A DNA stretch of 64,000 nt, from positions 1 through 64,000 of the forward strand of contig NZ_CALEYG010000015.1 of assembly GCF_937924975.1 (NCBI RefSeq). The letters run 5' to 3'. The notes beneath the pieces are model-generated. The model worked only from the letters and a program-made list of their open reading frames with translations, did no database searches and had not been told where the DNA came from. Each line of letters starts with the position of its first letter. The first letter of the stretch is position 1. The stretch is from an uncultured Stomatobaculum sp. GTDB taxonomy: Bacteria > Bacillota > Clostridia > Lachnospirales > Lachnospiraceae. Position numbers and translations under genes: made by a program. Below are positions 1 to 9,285 of this stretch, piece after piece.

Positions 1-2432
1 AGACGGTCAGCCTGGATCTCCATGAGAGCGCGCACGGCCCGCATGCGCTGGTCGCCGGCACCACGGGCTCCGGCAAGTCGGAGCTCTTGCAGAGCCTGAT
101 TCTCTCGCTCGCCCTGCAGTTCTCACCGGAGGAAGTGGGCTTTCTGCTGATTGACTACAAGGGCGGCGGCATGGCAAATCTCTTTGCGGAGCTTCCGCAC
201 TTGCTCGGCACCATCACGAATCTGGACGGGAGCGACAGCTACCGCGCGCTGGTCGCGGTGAAGAGCGAACTCGCGAGAAGACAGCGACTCTTCCGGGAAC
301 TCGGCGTCAACCACATTGACGACTACGGAGAGGCCTGCCGTGCGGGGCGAACCGGGGTGCCGCTGCCGCATCTCTTTCTGATTGCCGATGAGTTCGCCGA
401 ATTAAAGGCGGAGCAGCCGGAGTTTATGGCAGAACTAATCTCGACCGCCCGCGTCGGGCGAAGCCTCGGCGTCCATCTGATTCTTGCGACACAGAAGCCC
501 TCGGGTGTGGTCAACGAGCAGATTTGGAGCAATGCGCGCTGCAAGATAGCGCTCAAGGTGCAGACCGAGGCGGACAGCAAGGAGATGCTAAAGACCGGAG
601 ATGCCGCGCAACTCACCAAGCCGGGCCGGGCTTATCTCCAGGTCGGCAACAATGAGCTCTACGAACTCTTCCAGTCGGCTTACAGCGGTGCTGTCTACCG
701 GCGCGCAGGCGAGGCGGCCGACCGGCGGATTTACCGGCGGACGGCGCGCGGACAGCGGGAACTTCTGTGCCGCGTAGGGCGCGGCGAGACGGCGGAGGGC
801 GAAGAAGTGAGCGAACTCGGCGCGGTGCTTCGGGAGATTTGTCGTGTTGCCGCTGCCGGAACGCTGAAGTTGCCGGAAAAGTTATGGCTGCCGCCGCTCC
901 CGGCCATGTTGGAACTGCCGGCGGCGGAGAGCGGCGCGGCGGAGGAAGCGGAAAGTCTCGCGTTTCCGCTCGGCTGTGCGGACATTCCGGAGGAACAGCG
1001 GACGGAAATCTGCACGCATGACTTCCGGCGGGACGGCAACTTCGCGGTCTTCGGCGCGGGCGGAATGGGAAAGACCACGGTCTTACAGACTGCTGCCATT
1101 GCGCTCGCGGAGCGCTACCCGCCGTCGCGCGTTTACTTCTATCTTCTGGATTTCGGCGCGGGCGCTCTGTCTCTCGTGCGAGGTTTGCCGCATGTCGCGG
1201 ATTATCTGAACTTTGATGAGACGGAAAAGCGAAAAAAGCTCATGGCGCTTTTGGCGGCCGAGGTAAAGCGGCGAAAACTCAGCGAAGCGGCGGGACAGGA
1301 GCCTGCGATTGTGCTCTTTCTGGATCATTTCGACGCGGTCAAAGAGCTTGAGCCGGAACTGGAGCCCTTTTTTATGCAGCTCGCGCGGGACGGCGTGGCG
1401 GTCGGTATTTATATGGCGCTCACGGCGACCAGACCGGGCGCTTTACGCTATTCGCTCTTAAATCATATCAAGGATAAGATGGCGCTTTTTCTGCTGGATC
1501 CCGCCGAGGCGGCCGAGGCGGTCGGGCGGAGCCCTTTGAAGCTCCCGGAGATCAAAGGCCGGGCGCTGGTACAGCGAGACGGCATCCATTTCCTGCAGTG
1601 CTATCGGGCGAGCACGGCGGAGAAAAAGGAGTATGACACGACCATCCGGGCGCGCTGCGAAGCCTGCGCGCGCAAGACGATAGGCTGGCGGCCGACGCCG
1701 CTCGCCGTGATGCCGGAAGTGCTGACGCCGGATCTGCTTTGGGCGCGCTATGCGGCTGTCCGGCAGCCCTTTTCGTATGCAGTCGGACTTGACACGGCGG
1801 AGGTTTCGCCGCGCACCCTCTGCCTCTACGGCAATCTGAACCTGATTCTCGGGAGAGCGCAGTGCGGAAAGACCAATCTATTGCTGCTGCTCCATGCGGC
1901 CTATGCGGGACAGAGCTATGTGATCGATTGCGGCGGCGATCTCTATCCGCTCGCAAAAGAGGGCGATGCGCACTACGCGGACGATGCCGAGAGTCTCGTG
2001 GCACTCGGCGAACTTCTCGAGGAAGAAATCAAACAGCGCAGGGCTTCCTACGAAAACAGTGGGAAGACCCTGCGCATGCGGGAGTATTTCAGACAGGAAA
2101 AGGAGCTTGCGCTCTGGATTGACGGAGCCGAGCGGTTTTCGGTCCTCTGCCAGTCGAAGACAGCCTGGTGGGAGAATTTGCTCCGCGCGGCAATGGAAGT
2201 CGGCATTGCGATTGTCGCGGCGGCCGCGAGCCCCCGGTTCAGCAGTTACGACGGTGTGAGCAAGTTATTAAAGGAGGCACAGTCCGGTGTGGTCTTCGGA
2301 CCGCCCGATGAGCAAACTGTGTTCCGGGTGTCCGGCTACCGGCCGAAGCCGCCGCGCGTTGAAATCGCACTGCTCATTGCAAAGGGGCAGGTCTCGGAAA
2401 TTCAGATTCCGCTCGCGCCATCTTTACTGTGA
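1..2432 (+). CDS. essC: Type VII secretion ATPase EssC, C-terminal part (5' truncated by window edge)
   Basis: The frame is open from base 3, so the true start lies upstream of the window. EssC is the membrane-anchored FtsK/SpoIIIE-type motor that powers export of WXG100-family proteins in Firmicutes type VII secretion. Three P-loop modules are visible. The first has Walker A GTTGSGKS at about 57-80, the LLIDYKGGG segment typical of EssC, and a Walker-B-like LFLIADEFAEL. The second has GAGGMGKTT near 1050-1080. The third has a divergent GRAQCGKTN near 1855-1880. The order and spacing fit the tandem D1-D2-D3 ATPases of EssC. The N-terminal FHA domains and membrane segments expected of the family would lie before base 1. 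No other type VII gene is visible downstream, so this is the last secretion gene on this side. Confidence 0.88.
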   Translation, partial: TVSLDLHESAHGPHALVAGTTGSGKSELLQSLILSLALQFSPEEVGFLLIDYKGGGMANLFAELPHLLGTITNLDGSDSYRALVAVKSELARRQRLFRELGVNHIDDYGEACRAGRTGVPLPHLFLIADEFAELKAEQPEFMAELISTARVGRSLGVHLILATQKPSGVVNEQIWSNARCKIALKVQTEADSKEMLKTGDAAQLTKPGRAYLQVGNNELYELFQSAYSGAVYRRAGEAADRRIYRRTARGQRELLCRVGRGETAEGEEVSELGAVLREICRVAAAGTLKLPEKLWLPPLPAMLELPAAESGAAEEAESLAFPLGCADIPEEQRTEICTHDFRRDGNFAVFGAGGMGKTTVLQTAAIALAERYPPSRVYFYLLDFGAGALSLVRGLPHVADYLNFDETEKRKKLMALLAAEVKRRKLSEAAGQEPAIVLFLDHFDAVKELEPELEPFFMQLARDGVAVGIYMALTATRPGALRYSLLNHIKDKMALFLLDPAEAAEAVGRSPLKLPEIKGRALVQRDGIHFLQCYRASTAEKKEYDTTIRARCEACARKTIGWRPTPLAVMPEVLTPDLLWARYAAVRQPFSYAVGLDTAEVSPRTLCLYGNLNLILGRAQCGKTNLLLLLHAAYAGQSYVIDCGGDLYPLAKEGDAHYADDAESLVALGELLEEEIKQRRASYENSGKTLRMREYFRQEKELALWIDGAERFSVLCQSKTAWWENLLRAAMEVGIAIVAAAASPRFSSYDGVSKLLKEAQSGVVFGPPDEQTVFRVSGYRPKPPRVEIALLIAKGQVSEIQIPLAPSLL

Positions 2433-3065
2433 GCGGTTGGTGTTCATTGCGGAGAGCTTGTCGTTCGAGAAGGTCAGCGCAAAGGAGAGGCCGTCCGGAT
2501 CGGTCCAGGTGTAAGACGAAATGACTTGACCGGCAATGTAACTCGTGCTGACCGGGACGCCGTCGCCGCCAAGCAGCTCCTTGGCCTCGTCATAGCTCAT
2601 CTCGGGCTTCAGCTGGTTGTAAGCTTCCATGGTCGCTTTCGCTGTCTTGTCGACAATGACGCCGACCTGGGAGTAATTGGTCAGATGGTCACTTTCAAAT
2701 GCGACGGTGACAATGCCGGCGCCGTCCTCGCTTGTCCAGGTATAGCTGCCCTTTGCGGCACCCGCGGTTCCGGCGCGGCCGAAGAGCTTTTCGACCTCTG
2801 CGTAGCTCATATCTTTCTTGAGCGCGCGAAAGGCGGTCGCCATGGCCGCATCCGGCGTCACAGTGACCGCCTGACTGCCGTCTGCTGCGCCGGACGCGGC
2901 GGTAGCGCCGCTTTCGCTCCCCGCTTCGGAATTTGCCGCCGCGGAACTGTTGGCTGCCGAAGAGACCGCGCCGCTCTCCGCAGGGCCGGACTCTTTTTTG
3001 CCGCCGCAGGCGACTGCGAAGAGGGAGAGAGAGAGCGTCAGAACGAGGATTAATTTTTTCTTCAT
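2424..3065 (-). CDS. Exported lipoprotein with two tandem SmpA/DUF3862-like (BLIP-like) repeats
   Basis: The protein is 213 residues, starting at the ATG whose complement is 3063-3065, preceded by AAAGGAG. It has a lipoprotein signal peptide: a MKKK start, a hydrophobic stretch and a lipobox ending FAVAC. A Ser/Ala/Glu-rich linker of about 55 residues follows. Two related units of about 60 residues come next, each beginning with a helix of the form LKxxMSYxExxxLxG and ending with SYTWTxxDG followed by a beta-strand with NDKL or SDHL. This pattern resembles the SmpA/OmlA and DUF3862 fold, which is also the repeat of beta-lactamase-inhibitor proteins. A cell-surface binding role is inferred; the ligand is unknown. 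Its stop overlaps the essC stop by nine bases on the opposite strand, with no terminator between them. Confidence 0.75.
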   Translation of the reverse strand: MKKKLILVLTLSLSLFAVACGGKKESGPAESGAVSSAANSSAAANSEAGSESGATAASGAADGSQAVTVTPDAAMATAFRALKKDMSYAEVEKLFGRAGTAGAAKGSYTWTSEDGAGIVTVAFESDHLTNYSQVGVIVDKTAKATMEAYNQLKPEMSYDEAKELLGGDGVPVSTSYIAGQVISSYTWTDPDGLSFALTFSNDKLSAMNTNRSQ

Positions 3066-3100
3066 ATTCAGGACTCCTTTCAAAAAAATGCGGTGGAAAC

Positions 3101-3128
3101 TTAACAATTCTTACACTGTTCCTATGAT
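3101..3128 (+). promoter_or_regulatory. Putative sigma-A promoter for the phosphatase/gltX unit
   Basis: TTAACA at 3101-3106, a 16-base spacer, and TATGAT at 3123-3128, about 60 bases before the phosphatase start. It lies between divergent genes. By-eye match, untested. Confidence 0.5.
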
Positions 3129-3186
3129 AGAATCATACTCGATTTTTTGGCGCGGAACAAGGTCTGCCTGTAGTTTGGAGTGTGTT

Positions 3187-3699
3187 ATGAAGAGGATTTT
3201 ATTTATCTGTCTGGGAAATATATGCCGCAGCCCTATGGCGGAATTTATTATGCGGGATCTCGTGAAAAAAGCCAGGGTCGAGGAGCAGGTTCTGTGCGCT
3301 TCCGCCGCGACAAGCAGCGAGGAAATTATCTACGACATCGGAAATCCGATGTATCCGGCCGCAAAGGCGGAATTAAAGCGGCGCGGCATTCCCTGCGGAG
3401 AGAAGCGGGCGGTTCTGTTAAAGAGAGCGGACTACGCGAATTACGATTATTTGATTTGTATGGAGCAGAGAAATCTGCGGGATGCGGCGCGCATCCTCGG
3501 CAAAGATCCGGAGAAAAAGCTGAGACTCCTGCTCTCCTTTGCAGAGAAAGCGGGAGAAAAGGCGGAAATTGCGGATCCCTGGTATACCGGTGATTTTGTC
3601 ACTTGCGCCGATCAGATTACGGCGGGTTGCGAGGGTTTACTGCGGGCGCTCGGCAAAGCGGGCGTAAGACCGATTGCGGGGGGAAACACAGCGTGCTAA
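3187..3699 (+). CDS. Low-molecular-weight protein-tyrosine phosphatase
   Basis: A 170-residue cytoplasmic phosphatase of the LMW-PTP/arsenate-reductase fold, which removes phosphate from phosphotyrosine. The P-loop CLGNICRSP is at the N-terminus with nucleophile Cys8 and Arg14, and the general-acid aspartate lies in ADPWYTG at Asp130. Both are in the expected places and the length is typical. The start is the ATG at 3187, with GGAG a few bases upstream; the open frame extends further 5' but without a ribosome-binding site. It precedes gltX by 45 bases with no visible terminator, so the two may be co-transcribed. In Firmicutes such enzymes can oppose BY-kinases that control capsule export; no such kinase is in this window, so the substrate is unknown. 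Confidence 0.9.
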   Translation: MKRILFICLGNICRSPMAEFIMRDLVKKARVEEQVLCASAATSSEEIIYDIGNPMYPAAKAELKRRGIPCGEKRAVLLKRADYANYDYLICMEQRNLRDAARILGKDPEKKLRLLLSFAEKAGEKAEIADPWYTGDFVTCADQITAGCEGLLRALGKAGVRPIAGGNTAC

Positions 3700-3744
3700 A
3701 ATAAGTGAAAAGCTGCGCCGAGCAGAGCGAAGGGAGAGTTCAAC

Positions 3745-5202
3745 ATGAAAATCAGAACCAGATATGCGCCGAGTCCCACCGGGCGCATGCATGTCGGAAA
3801 CTTGCGGACAGCACTCTATGCGTATCTCATTGCCAAGCACGCGGACGGTACCTTCATTCTCCGCATCGAGGACACCGATCAGGGCAGATTTGTCGAGGGA
3901 GCGACTGAGATTATTTACCGCACGCTCGAGGAAACCGGTCTTTTGCACGATGAGGGACCTGATAAGGACAAGGGCTACGGCCCATATGTGCAGAGTGAGC
4001 GCATGCGCGCGGGCATTTATATGCAGTACGCGAAGCAGCTCGTCGAGAAGGGCGAGGCCTACTACTGCTTCTGCGACCAGGCGCGTCTGGACTCTCTGAA
4101 AAAGACCGTGAACGGCGAAGTCATCATGCAGTATGACAAGCATTGCCTCTCGCTGCCGAAAGAAGAGGTGGAGCGGCGGCTTGCGGCGGGCGAGCCCTTT
4201 GTGATTCGCCAGAACAATCCGCGGACCGGCACCACGACCTTCCACGATGAAATTTACGGCGATATTACGGTGGACAATGCGGAGCTCGACGACATGGTCT
4301 TAATCAAGTCCGACGGCTTCCCGACCTACAATTTTGCGAATGTCGTCGATGACCATCTGATGGAAATCACGCATGTGGTGCGCGGGCAGGAATATCTCTC
4401 GTCCTCGCCGAAGTACAACCGCCTCTACGAGGCCTTCGGCTGGGAGGTGCCGGTCTATGTACACTGCCCGACCATTACGAACGAGCAGCACCAGAAGCTC
4501 TCGAAGCGGAGCGGCCATGCGTCGTTTGAGGATCTGATCGAACAGGGCTTTGTGAGCGAGGCGGTCGTGAATTTTGTCGCGCTGCTCGGCTGGTCGCCGG
4601 AGGGAGACAGGGAGATTTTCAGCCTCGAAGAGCTCGCGAAGGTCTTCGATTACGGTCGCATCTCGAAGTCGCCGGCGGTCTTTGATATGACCAAGCTCCG
4701 CTGGATGAACGGCGAATACTTTAAGGCAATGGCACCGGAGGAGTTCTACCGGCGCGCGGAAAAGTATCTCAAAGAGTATGTGACGAAGCCCCTGGACTTA
4801 AAGAAAATCGCGGAGATGGTCAGAACGCGCGTCGAGACCTTCCTCGATATCCGGGAGATGGTAGACTTCTTCAATGCCGTTCCGGCTTATGAGACCGAGC
4901 TCTTTGTGAATAAAAAGTCAAAGTCGACCGAGGACAGCTCGCGCGAGATTCTCGCGGAAGTGTTGCCGCGTCTCGAAGCACTTCCGGACTGGAATAACGA
5001 CACGCTCTTTGCCCTCTTAAAGGCTTACGGCGAGGAGAAAGGCTATAAGACCGGCCTCGTGATGTGGCCGCTCCGCATTGCACTTTCCGGCAAGCTCATG
5101 ACACCGGCGGGCGCAACCGAAATTATGGATGTACTCGGCAAAGAGGAGTCGCTTGCGCGGCTCAGAGAGGGACAGAAGAAACTTGGCAGCAGCGAAGCAT
5201 GA
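3745..5202 (+). CDS. gltX: Glutamyl-tRNA synthetase
   Basis: A 485-residue class I aminoacyl-tRNA synthetase that charges tRNA-Glu with glutamate in the cytoplasm. The HIGH-type signature appears as [18 protein letters not shown] near residues 10-27. The KMSKS-type loop is KLSKRSGH near residue 251, as usual for GluRS. Length is typical for bacterial GluRS. The ATG at 3745 follows a purine-rich GGGAGAG. Lachnospiraceae often lack GlnRS and use a GluRS that also charges tRNA-Gln, with GatCAB correcting it; whether this enzyme is discriminating cannot be told from the sequence alone. The 3' end overlaps the following helicase by 20 bases. Confidence 0.97.
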   Translation: MKIRTRYAPSPTGRMHVGNLRTALYAYLIAKHADGTFILRIEDTDQGRFVEGATEIIYRTLEETGLLHDEGPDKDKGYGPYVQSERMRAGIYMQYAKQLVEKGEAYYCFCDQARLDSLKKTVNGEVIMQYDKHCLSLPKEEVERRLAAGEPFVIRQNNPRTGTTTFHDEIYGDITVDNAELDDMVLIKSDGFPTYNFANVVDDHLMEITHVVRGQEYLSSSPKYNRLYEAFGWEVPVYVHCPTITNEQHQKLSKRSGHASFEDLIEQGFVSEAVVNFVALLGWSPEGDREIFSLEELAKVFDYGRISKSPAVFDMTKLRWMNGEYFKAMAPEEFYRRAEKYLKEYVTKPLDLKKIAEMVRTRVETFLDIREMVDFFNAVPAYETELFVNKKSKSTEDSSREILAEVLPRLEALPDWNNDTLFALLKAYGEEKGYKTGLVMWPLRIALSGKLMTPAGATEIMDVLGKEESLARLREGQKKLGSSEA

Positions 5203-7033
5203 CAATTTAAATCCTGCGCAGCGAGAAGCGGTCACCCACGGGGAGGGACCGCTTCTTGTCATTGCGGGGCCGGGATCGGGAAAGACCTTTGTGCTCACAC
5301 AGCGTGTCCGCTATCTGACCGAAGAGCGCGGCGTGGCGCCGCAGTCCGTGCTGGTTCTCACTTTTTCGCGCGCCGCGGCGCGGGAGATGGAGGAGCGCTA
5401 CCGGAAGTTATGCGGCAGGGAGCGGACGGGTGTCTCGTTCGGGACCTTTCACGCCTTCTTTTTCCGCATTCTGCGCACCGCCTACGGCTATCAGGCAGAT
5501 CAGGTCATCGGCGAGGAAGAGCAGCGCGCTCTGGTCTCTACCGTGCTCCGGCAGAAAAAGACGGAGAGCGGGGATTTTCGCAGTCTGGTGCAGAATGTGC
5601 TCTCGGAAATTGCACTCGTCAAGGAAGAGAGAGCCGAACTTTCGCACTACTATTCGGTGAGCTGTCCGGCAGAACAGTTTCGGGAAGTGTACCGCGCCTA
5701 TGAGCGCGGGCTCGCGGAACTCCGGAAAATAGACTACGAGGACATGCTCCGAATGTGCTACGAGCTTCTCAAAGAGCGGGCGGATATCCGCGAGGCTCTC
5801 TCCGGGCGCTACGCCTGGATTCTGGTGGATGAGTTTCAGGACATCAACCGCCTGCAGTACGAAGTGGTTCGCATGCTCGCCGGAAAACGGGAGAATCTGA
5901 TGATTGTCGGCGACGATGACCAGTCGATTTACCGCTTTCGCGGCGCGGCGCCGGAGATTATGCTCCATTTTGAGAGGGATTATCCGAAGGCGTCCCGGGT
6001 TGTTCTAAATGTCAATTACCGCTCGACGCCGGAAATTGTGAAGACGGCAGGGCGGCTGATTCAGCGGAACAAGACCCGCTTTCCGAAGGAAATCACGGCG
6101 GCGCGCCCGTCCGGCAAGCCGGTGAATACCGTTGTCTGTCCGACGCCGCGCGCGGAGGCCGACTATCTGATCAGAGAAATCCGGGAACTGGTGCGCGGCG
6201 GCGCGCGTTACGACAGCATCGCGGTCCTCTACCGGACGAACCTGCAGCCGCGCCTTCTCGCGCGGCGTCTCTACCAGGAGAATATCCCGTTTCGCATGCG
6301 GGAGATGTTGCCGGATCTGAACGAGCACTGGATTGCGCGGGACCTTCTCGCCTATCTGCGCCTCGCCGGCGACCGAGCGGAACCCGGCGACCTGCTCCGC
6401 ATCATGAACCGGCCGAACCGCTACATCCGCCGCGAGGCCGTGCGCATGGAGGGCGAGAGTCTCGCGGGGGTAAGGCGCCACTACGAAAAAAGCGGCGAGC
6501 ACTGGATGGACGAGCGGCTCGGAAAGTTTGCGGGGGAACTCCGGCGACTCGGGCGCATGCGCCCGTCCGAGGCCATCGCCTACATTCGCACGGAAATCGG
6601 CTACGATAACTTTTTAAAGCAGTATGCAGAGGAGCGGGAGATCGAGGCCGAGGAGCTCTTTGATATTCTGGAGGAAATCGAGGCCTCCGCAGAAGGGTTT
6701 CCGACGGTCAGCGCCTGGCAGGCAGACGGAACGGCATTTTCGGCGGCTTGTAAGGCGCGGAGCAAGCGGGCGGAAGCGGGCGACGAAGTGCAGCTCATGA
6801 CCTACCATGCCTCCAAGGGGCTCGAATTTCCGACTGTGTTTCTCCTCGATGTGAACGAGGGTATCGTGCCGCACCGCAAGGCGAACAGCCGGGAGGAACT
6901 GGAAGAGGAGCGGCGCATGTTCTATGTCGCGATGACGCGCGCCAGAGATGAACTGAGGATTCTGACCTGTAAGACCCGTTTTCACCGGAAGGCGGAGGAG
7001 AGCCGCTTTGTGCGGGAGTACGAGTCGCATTGA
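5183..7033 (+). CDS. UvrD/Rep/PcrA-type superfamily 1 ATP-dependent helicase
   Basis: A DNA helicase of about 616 residues that unwinds duplex DNA 3'-5' using ATP. The ordered SF1 motifs are visible: Walker A AGPGSGKT, motif [11 protein letters not shown], motif [16 protein letters not shown], a motif V region [14 protein letters not shown], and motif [17 protein letters not shown]. The protein is shorter than PcrA or UvrD (about 720-750) and lacks a long C-terminal tail, like many clostridial UvrD paralogues. I chose the TTG at 5183, which gives an N-terminus [13 protein letters not shown] with the Q-motif close to the start and a GAGAGGGA upstream. An ATG at 5129 is in frame but lies 73 bases inside gltX and lacks a good ribosome-binding site. 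Its role in repair or recombination is inferred from the family. Confidence 0.9.
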   Translation: MAAAKHDNLNPAQREAVTHGEGPLLVIAGPGSGKTFVLTQRVRYLTEERGVAPQSVLVLTFSRAAAREMEERYRKLCGRERTGVSFGTFHAFFFRILRTAYGYQADQVIGEEEQRALVSTVLRQKKTESGDFRSLVQNVLSEIALVKEERAELSHYYSVSCPAEQFREVYRAYERGLAELRKIDYEDMLRMCYELLKERADIREALSGRYAWILVDEFQDINRLQYEVVRMLAGKRENLMIVGDDDQSIYRFRGAAPEIMLHFERDYPKASRVVLNVNYRSTPEIVKTAGRLIQRNKTRFPKEITAARPSGKPVNTVVCPTPRAEADYLIREIRELVRGGARYDSIAVLYRTNLQPRLLARRLYQENIPFRMREMLPDLNEHWIARDLLAYLRLAGDRAEPGDLLRIMNRPNRYIRREAVRMEGESLAGVRRHYEKSGEHWMDERLGKFAGELRRLGRMRPSEAIAYIRTEIGYDNFLKQYAEEREIEAEELFDILEEIEASAEGFPTVSAWQADGTAFSAACKARSKRAEAGDEVQLMTYHASKGLEFPTVFLLDVNEGIVPHRKANSREELEEERRMFYVAMTRARDELRILTCKTRFHRKAEESRFVREYESH

Positions 7034-7059
7034 CAGAGCGGGCAACTGTCCGCTATAGT
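7030..7059 (+). promoter_or_regulatory. Putative sigma-A promoter for the DUF1292 gene
   Basis: TTGACA at 7030-7035 overlaps the helicase stop codon. After an 18-base spacer comes TATAGT at 7054-7059. Confidence 0.6.
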
Positions 7060-7105
7060 AGCAGGACAGAGATATTCAAACCTTTCTGAGAGTGAGGAAA
7101 AGCGG

Positions 7106-7450
7106 ATGAGCGATTATGATGAAGTAAAGCATGAGGGTTTGTTTGACGGCGGTGACACGACGGTCACGCTGACCCTGGATGACGGCGAGCTGCTGGAGTG
7201 CGTGGTGCTCACGATTTTTGAGGCGGGCGGCAAGGAGTACATCGCACTGATGCCGGAAAGCGGCGAAGACGAAGACGGAAATGTATTTTTATACCGTTAT
7301 GCGGAGACCGAGGACGGTCAGCCGGATCTCACCAACATCGAGAGCGATGAGGAGTATGAGATCGTGAGCGATGCCTTCGACGAGATTCTGGACGAAGAGG
7401 AGTTCAAGGAGCTCATGGAAGGCGAAGAGGACGGCGAGAACGAGGACTGA
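7106..7450 (+). CDS. DUF1292 domain protein
   Basis: A 114-residue, very acidic cytoplasmic protein. The pattern DDGELLECVVLTIFEAGGKEYIAL, then LYRYAE and a C-terminal DEEYEIVSDAFDEIL, matches DUF1292, a small Firmicutes family often found near the RuvX-like yrrK gene. Its function is not established. Here it stands alone with its own promoter and terminator, immediately after a helicase and without the usual yrrK neighbour. The ATG at 7106 follows GTGAGGAAAAG. Confidence 0.88.
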   Translation: MSDYDEVKHEGLFDGGDTTVTLTLDDGELLECVVLTIFEAGGKEYIALMPESGEDEDGNVFLYRYAETEDGQPDLTNIESDEEYEIVSDAFDEILDEEEFKELMEGEEDGENED

Positions 7451-7466
7451 AGGCCGACAGAACAGG

Positions 7467-7493
7467 AACGCGCCCCAAAAAGGGCGCGTTTTT
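7467..7493 (+). terminator. Intrinsic terminator after DUF1292 gene
   Basis: Nine-base-pair stem AACGCGCCC/GGGCGCGTT with a six-base loop, followed by a T-run. Confidence 0.85.
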
Positions 7494-7599
7494 GTGTGGA
7501 AATAAGAAATAAATCGGGGAAATTAAGAAATTCTTCTAAAATGCTGGTATTTTTCTTCGTTCTCTGTCATAGTATAAGCAGGCAAACTGGAGTAGAGAT

Positions 7600-7614
7600 A
7601 TGGTGAGAGGATGA
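7600..7614 (+). other. Possible four-codon upstream ORF coupled to the next gene
   Basis: ATG GTG AGA GGA TGA (peptide MVRG) is preceded by GGAG at 7589-7592 with seven-base spacing. Its stop overlaps the start of the 7611 gene in an ATGA. That gene has no well-placed ribosome-binding site of its own, so re-initiation is a plausible start mechanism. This is inference from spacing only. Confidence 0.35.
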
Positions 7615-9074
7615 AAATAATACGAGCACTCAGGCAGGCGCGCGTCTGGATTGCGGCGGCGGTGCTGGTTCTGGGTTTTTGGGAATTCGGAAAACAATAT
7701 ACAGGAGGAGCGGAAGAAACACGCATGGTGCTGAAAGCGACGGACATGAGTCACGGCTATCAGCAGTCCAAGGAAGAGCGCTATACCGCCGAGCTCGTCA
7801 ATCAGAGCGGCGAGACCTTGCAGAACTTTGCGGTCGATGTCAAGCGCAGCCGGAACGGAAAACGCGTGGAACTCAGCATCCGGGACAGTATCCCGGCGGC
7901 GCTACTCGGAAAGGGAAGCTATCTGCGGCTCTCCTATCCGCTCAGCGCAAACGGCAGCGCAGTGCTGCTGCAGCAGCCGAACCTGCGCGGTGACGGAGAG
8001 GCGGTCAGCTTTCAGAGCGGGCAGACCGCCCTCACTGTTTCGGGTGCGCGCTATCAGTACGACACACTGCCGCAGGTATTTCGAACAGGACTCGCCTGTC
8101 TTCTGTACCGCAGTGTGGAGGAGCGGGAGGACGGCAAGTATACGGCGAATTTGTATCTGACGCCGCAGAACAGTGTGTTTTTAAGTCGGATGCCGGAGGA
8201 ACTCTCGCTCGCGCGGGAGCAGCTGAACGGTCTCAAAAAACTCGGCGAAGCAGAGCCCGGCAATGACGGCGTGGAAGTTTTGTACCGCTATACGACACAG
8301 TTTCAGGCGACGGAGGCATCGACGGCGCGCGACGGACTGGAGTTGCAGTGTCAGCTGCGCCTCCTCTATCCGACGCAGATCCGGATTACGGAGAGCGATA
8401 AGACAGAGATGACGCAGGATGTGTCCCAGGAGTTCACGACAGAGGCACAGACAACGACACAGGCAACGACCGCACCGACAAGCGCGGCGTGGACGACGGC
8501 CGCACAGAGTGAGACCGTAACGGAGGCCGAGAGCAGTCGGCGCGCAGAGAGTCAGAGCTCGACCGCGCAGCGTGAGAGCAGCAAAGAGACGCGCACTGTC
8601 ACGCCGACAGAGACACAGACGGTCAGAGCAAGACCGGATCCGACCGAGAGCGCAGCGGCTGCGACAACGGAGGAGAGCGGCAGCGAGGCCGAGAGCAGCA
8701 CGGAGACGGAGACCAAGAAGCGCAGCGTCCGCTATATCACGAAGCCGGGCGGTACCCGTCACCGCGGCGGCAGACAGGAGACCTCGGCGAGCGATACCTT
8801 GCCCGCAAGACCGACCAAGCCGGAGGAGAGTTCGACGGCGGCACCGACGACACAGGAAGCGACGCGTGAAAGTACGGCGGCGCCGACCCGGGAGAGCACG
8901 ACCGCGCGGGAGACAGAGACGATTGCTCCGACGGTCGCGCCGACAGAGACGGCACCGACCGAGACATCTTGGGACGACACCCGGGACCTGCCGCCGAATC
9001 CGAACGACAACCGGTACGGCGGTTGGAATGACGGCTGGTATCACGGCAACACAGGGACGGACTGGTTGCCCTGA
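7611..9074 (+). CDS. Exported or membrane-anchored protein with long Thr/Ser/Glu-rich stalk, function unknown
   Basis: A 487-residue protein I do not recognise. The N-terminus has basic residues and one hydrophobic segment (about residues 11-27), so it is either anchored by an uncleaved signal or secreted. Residues about 40-260 form a globular-looking domain rich in beta-strand pattern, with a cell-surface flavour (YTAELVNQSG, YTANLYLTPQNS). Residues about 265-455 are a low-complexity tract dominated by Thr, Ser, Glu and Ala, like glycosylated or stalk regions of surface proteins. The tail after it is rich in Trp, Gly, Asn and Asp (WNDGWYHGNTGTDW), with no LPXTG or other sorting signal. The gene is monocistronic, between terminators. 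The reverse strand stays open here only because of the biased composition. Confidence 0.7.
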   Translation: MKIIRALRQARVWIAAAVLVLGFWEFGKQYTGGAEETRMVLKATDMSHGYQQSKEERYTAELVNQSGETLQNFAVDVKRSRNGKRVELSIRDSIPAALLGKGSYLRLSYPLSANGSAVLLQQPNLRGDGEAVSFQSGQTALTVSGARYQYDTLPQVFRTGLACLLYRSVEEREDGKYTANLYLTPQNSVFLSRMPEELSLAREQLNGLKKLGEAEPGNDGVEVLYRYTTQFQATEASTARDGLELQCQLRLLYPTQIRITESDKTEMTQDVSQEFTTEAQTTTQATTAPTSAAWTTAAQSETVTEAESSRRAESQSSTAQRESSKETRTVTPTETQTVRARPDPTESAAAATTEESGSEAESSTETETKKRSVRYITKPGGTRHRGGRQETSASDTLPARPTKPEESSTAAPTTQEATRESTAAPTRESTTARETETIAPTVAPTETAPTETSWDDTRDLPPNPNDNRYGGWNDGWYHGNTGTDWLP

Positions 9075-9091
9075 AGCGGCAGCGGAGAGGC

Positions 9092-9153
9092 AACTAATAT
9101 GCCCCGCCGGAGAGACAGGCGAAAAGTCCTGCCCCCGGCGGGGCATGTTAGTT
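9092..9153. repeat. Large inverted repeat (19-bp stem) downstream of the Thr-rich gene
   Basis: Bases 9092-9110 pair with 9135-9153 with a single G-U wobble, around a 24-base loop that contains a small inner CAGG/CCTG stem. A strong T-run is missing, so it is either a weak terminator or an RNA-protecting hairpin. It stands just before a stronger terminator. Confidence 0.65.
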
Positions 9154-9185
9154 TGCAACCCCGTTCTCTTGCCCGAAAGAAAACA

Positions 9186-9227
9186 AAAACCCCGCAGCGC
9201 TTGCTTCCGTCAGCGCTGCGGGGTTTT
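9186..9227. terminator. Bidirectional intrinsic terminator
   Basis: Perfect 16-bp stem, 9186-9201 with 9212-9227, starting AAAACCCC and ending GGGGTTTT, with a ten-base loop. It serves the plus-strand gene ending at 9074 and the minus-strand ychF ending at 9286. Confidence 0.85.
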
Positions 9228-9285
9228 CTGCAACTCGTTTTATCCCATGACACTTTTGTGACCGCGATACATGATGAAAAGGAAA

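Noticed and set aside
5129..5182. Upstream ATG start for the helicase
   Set aside because: It lies 73 bases inside gltX without a ribosome-binding site; the TTG at 5183 places the Q-motif normally.
8181..9158. Arg/Cys-rich minus-strand frame opposite the Thr-rich stalk
   Set aside because: Reverse complement of ACG/GAG-type codon repeats; composition artefact.
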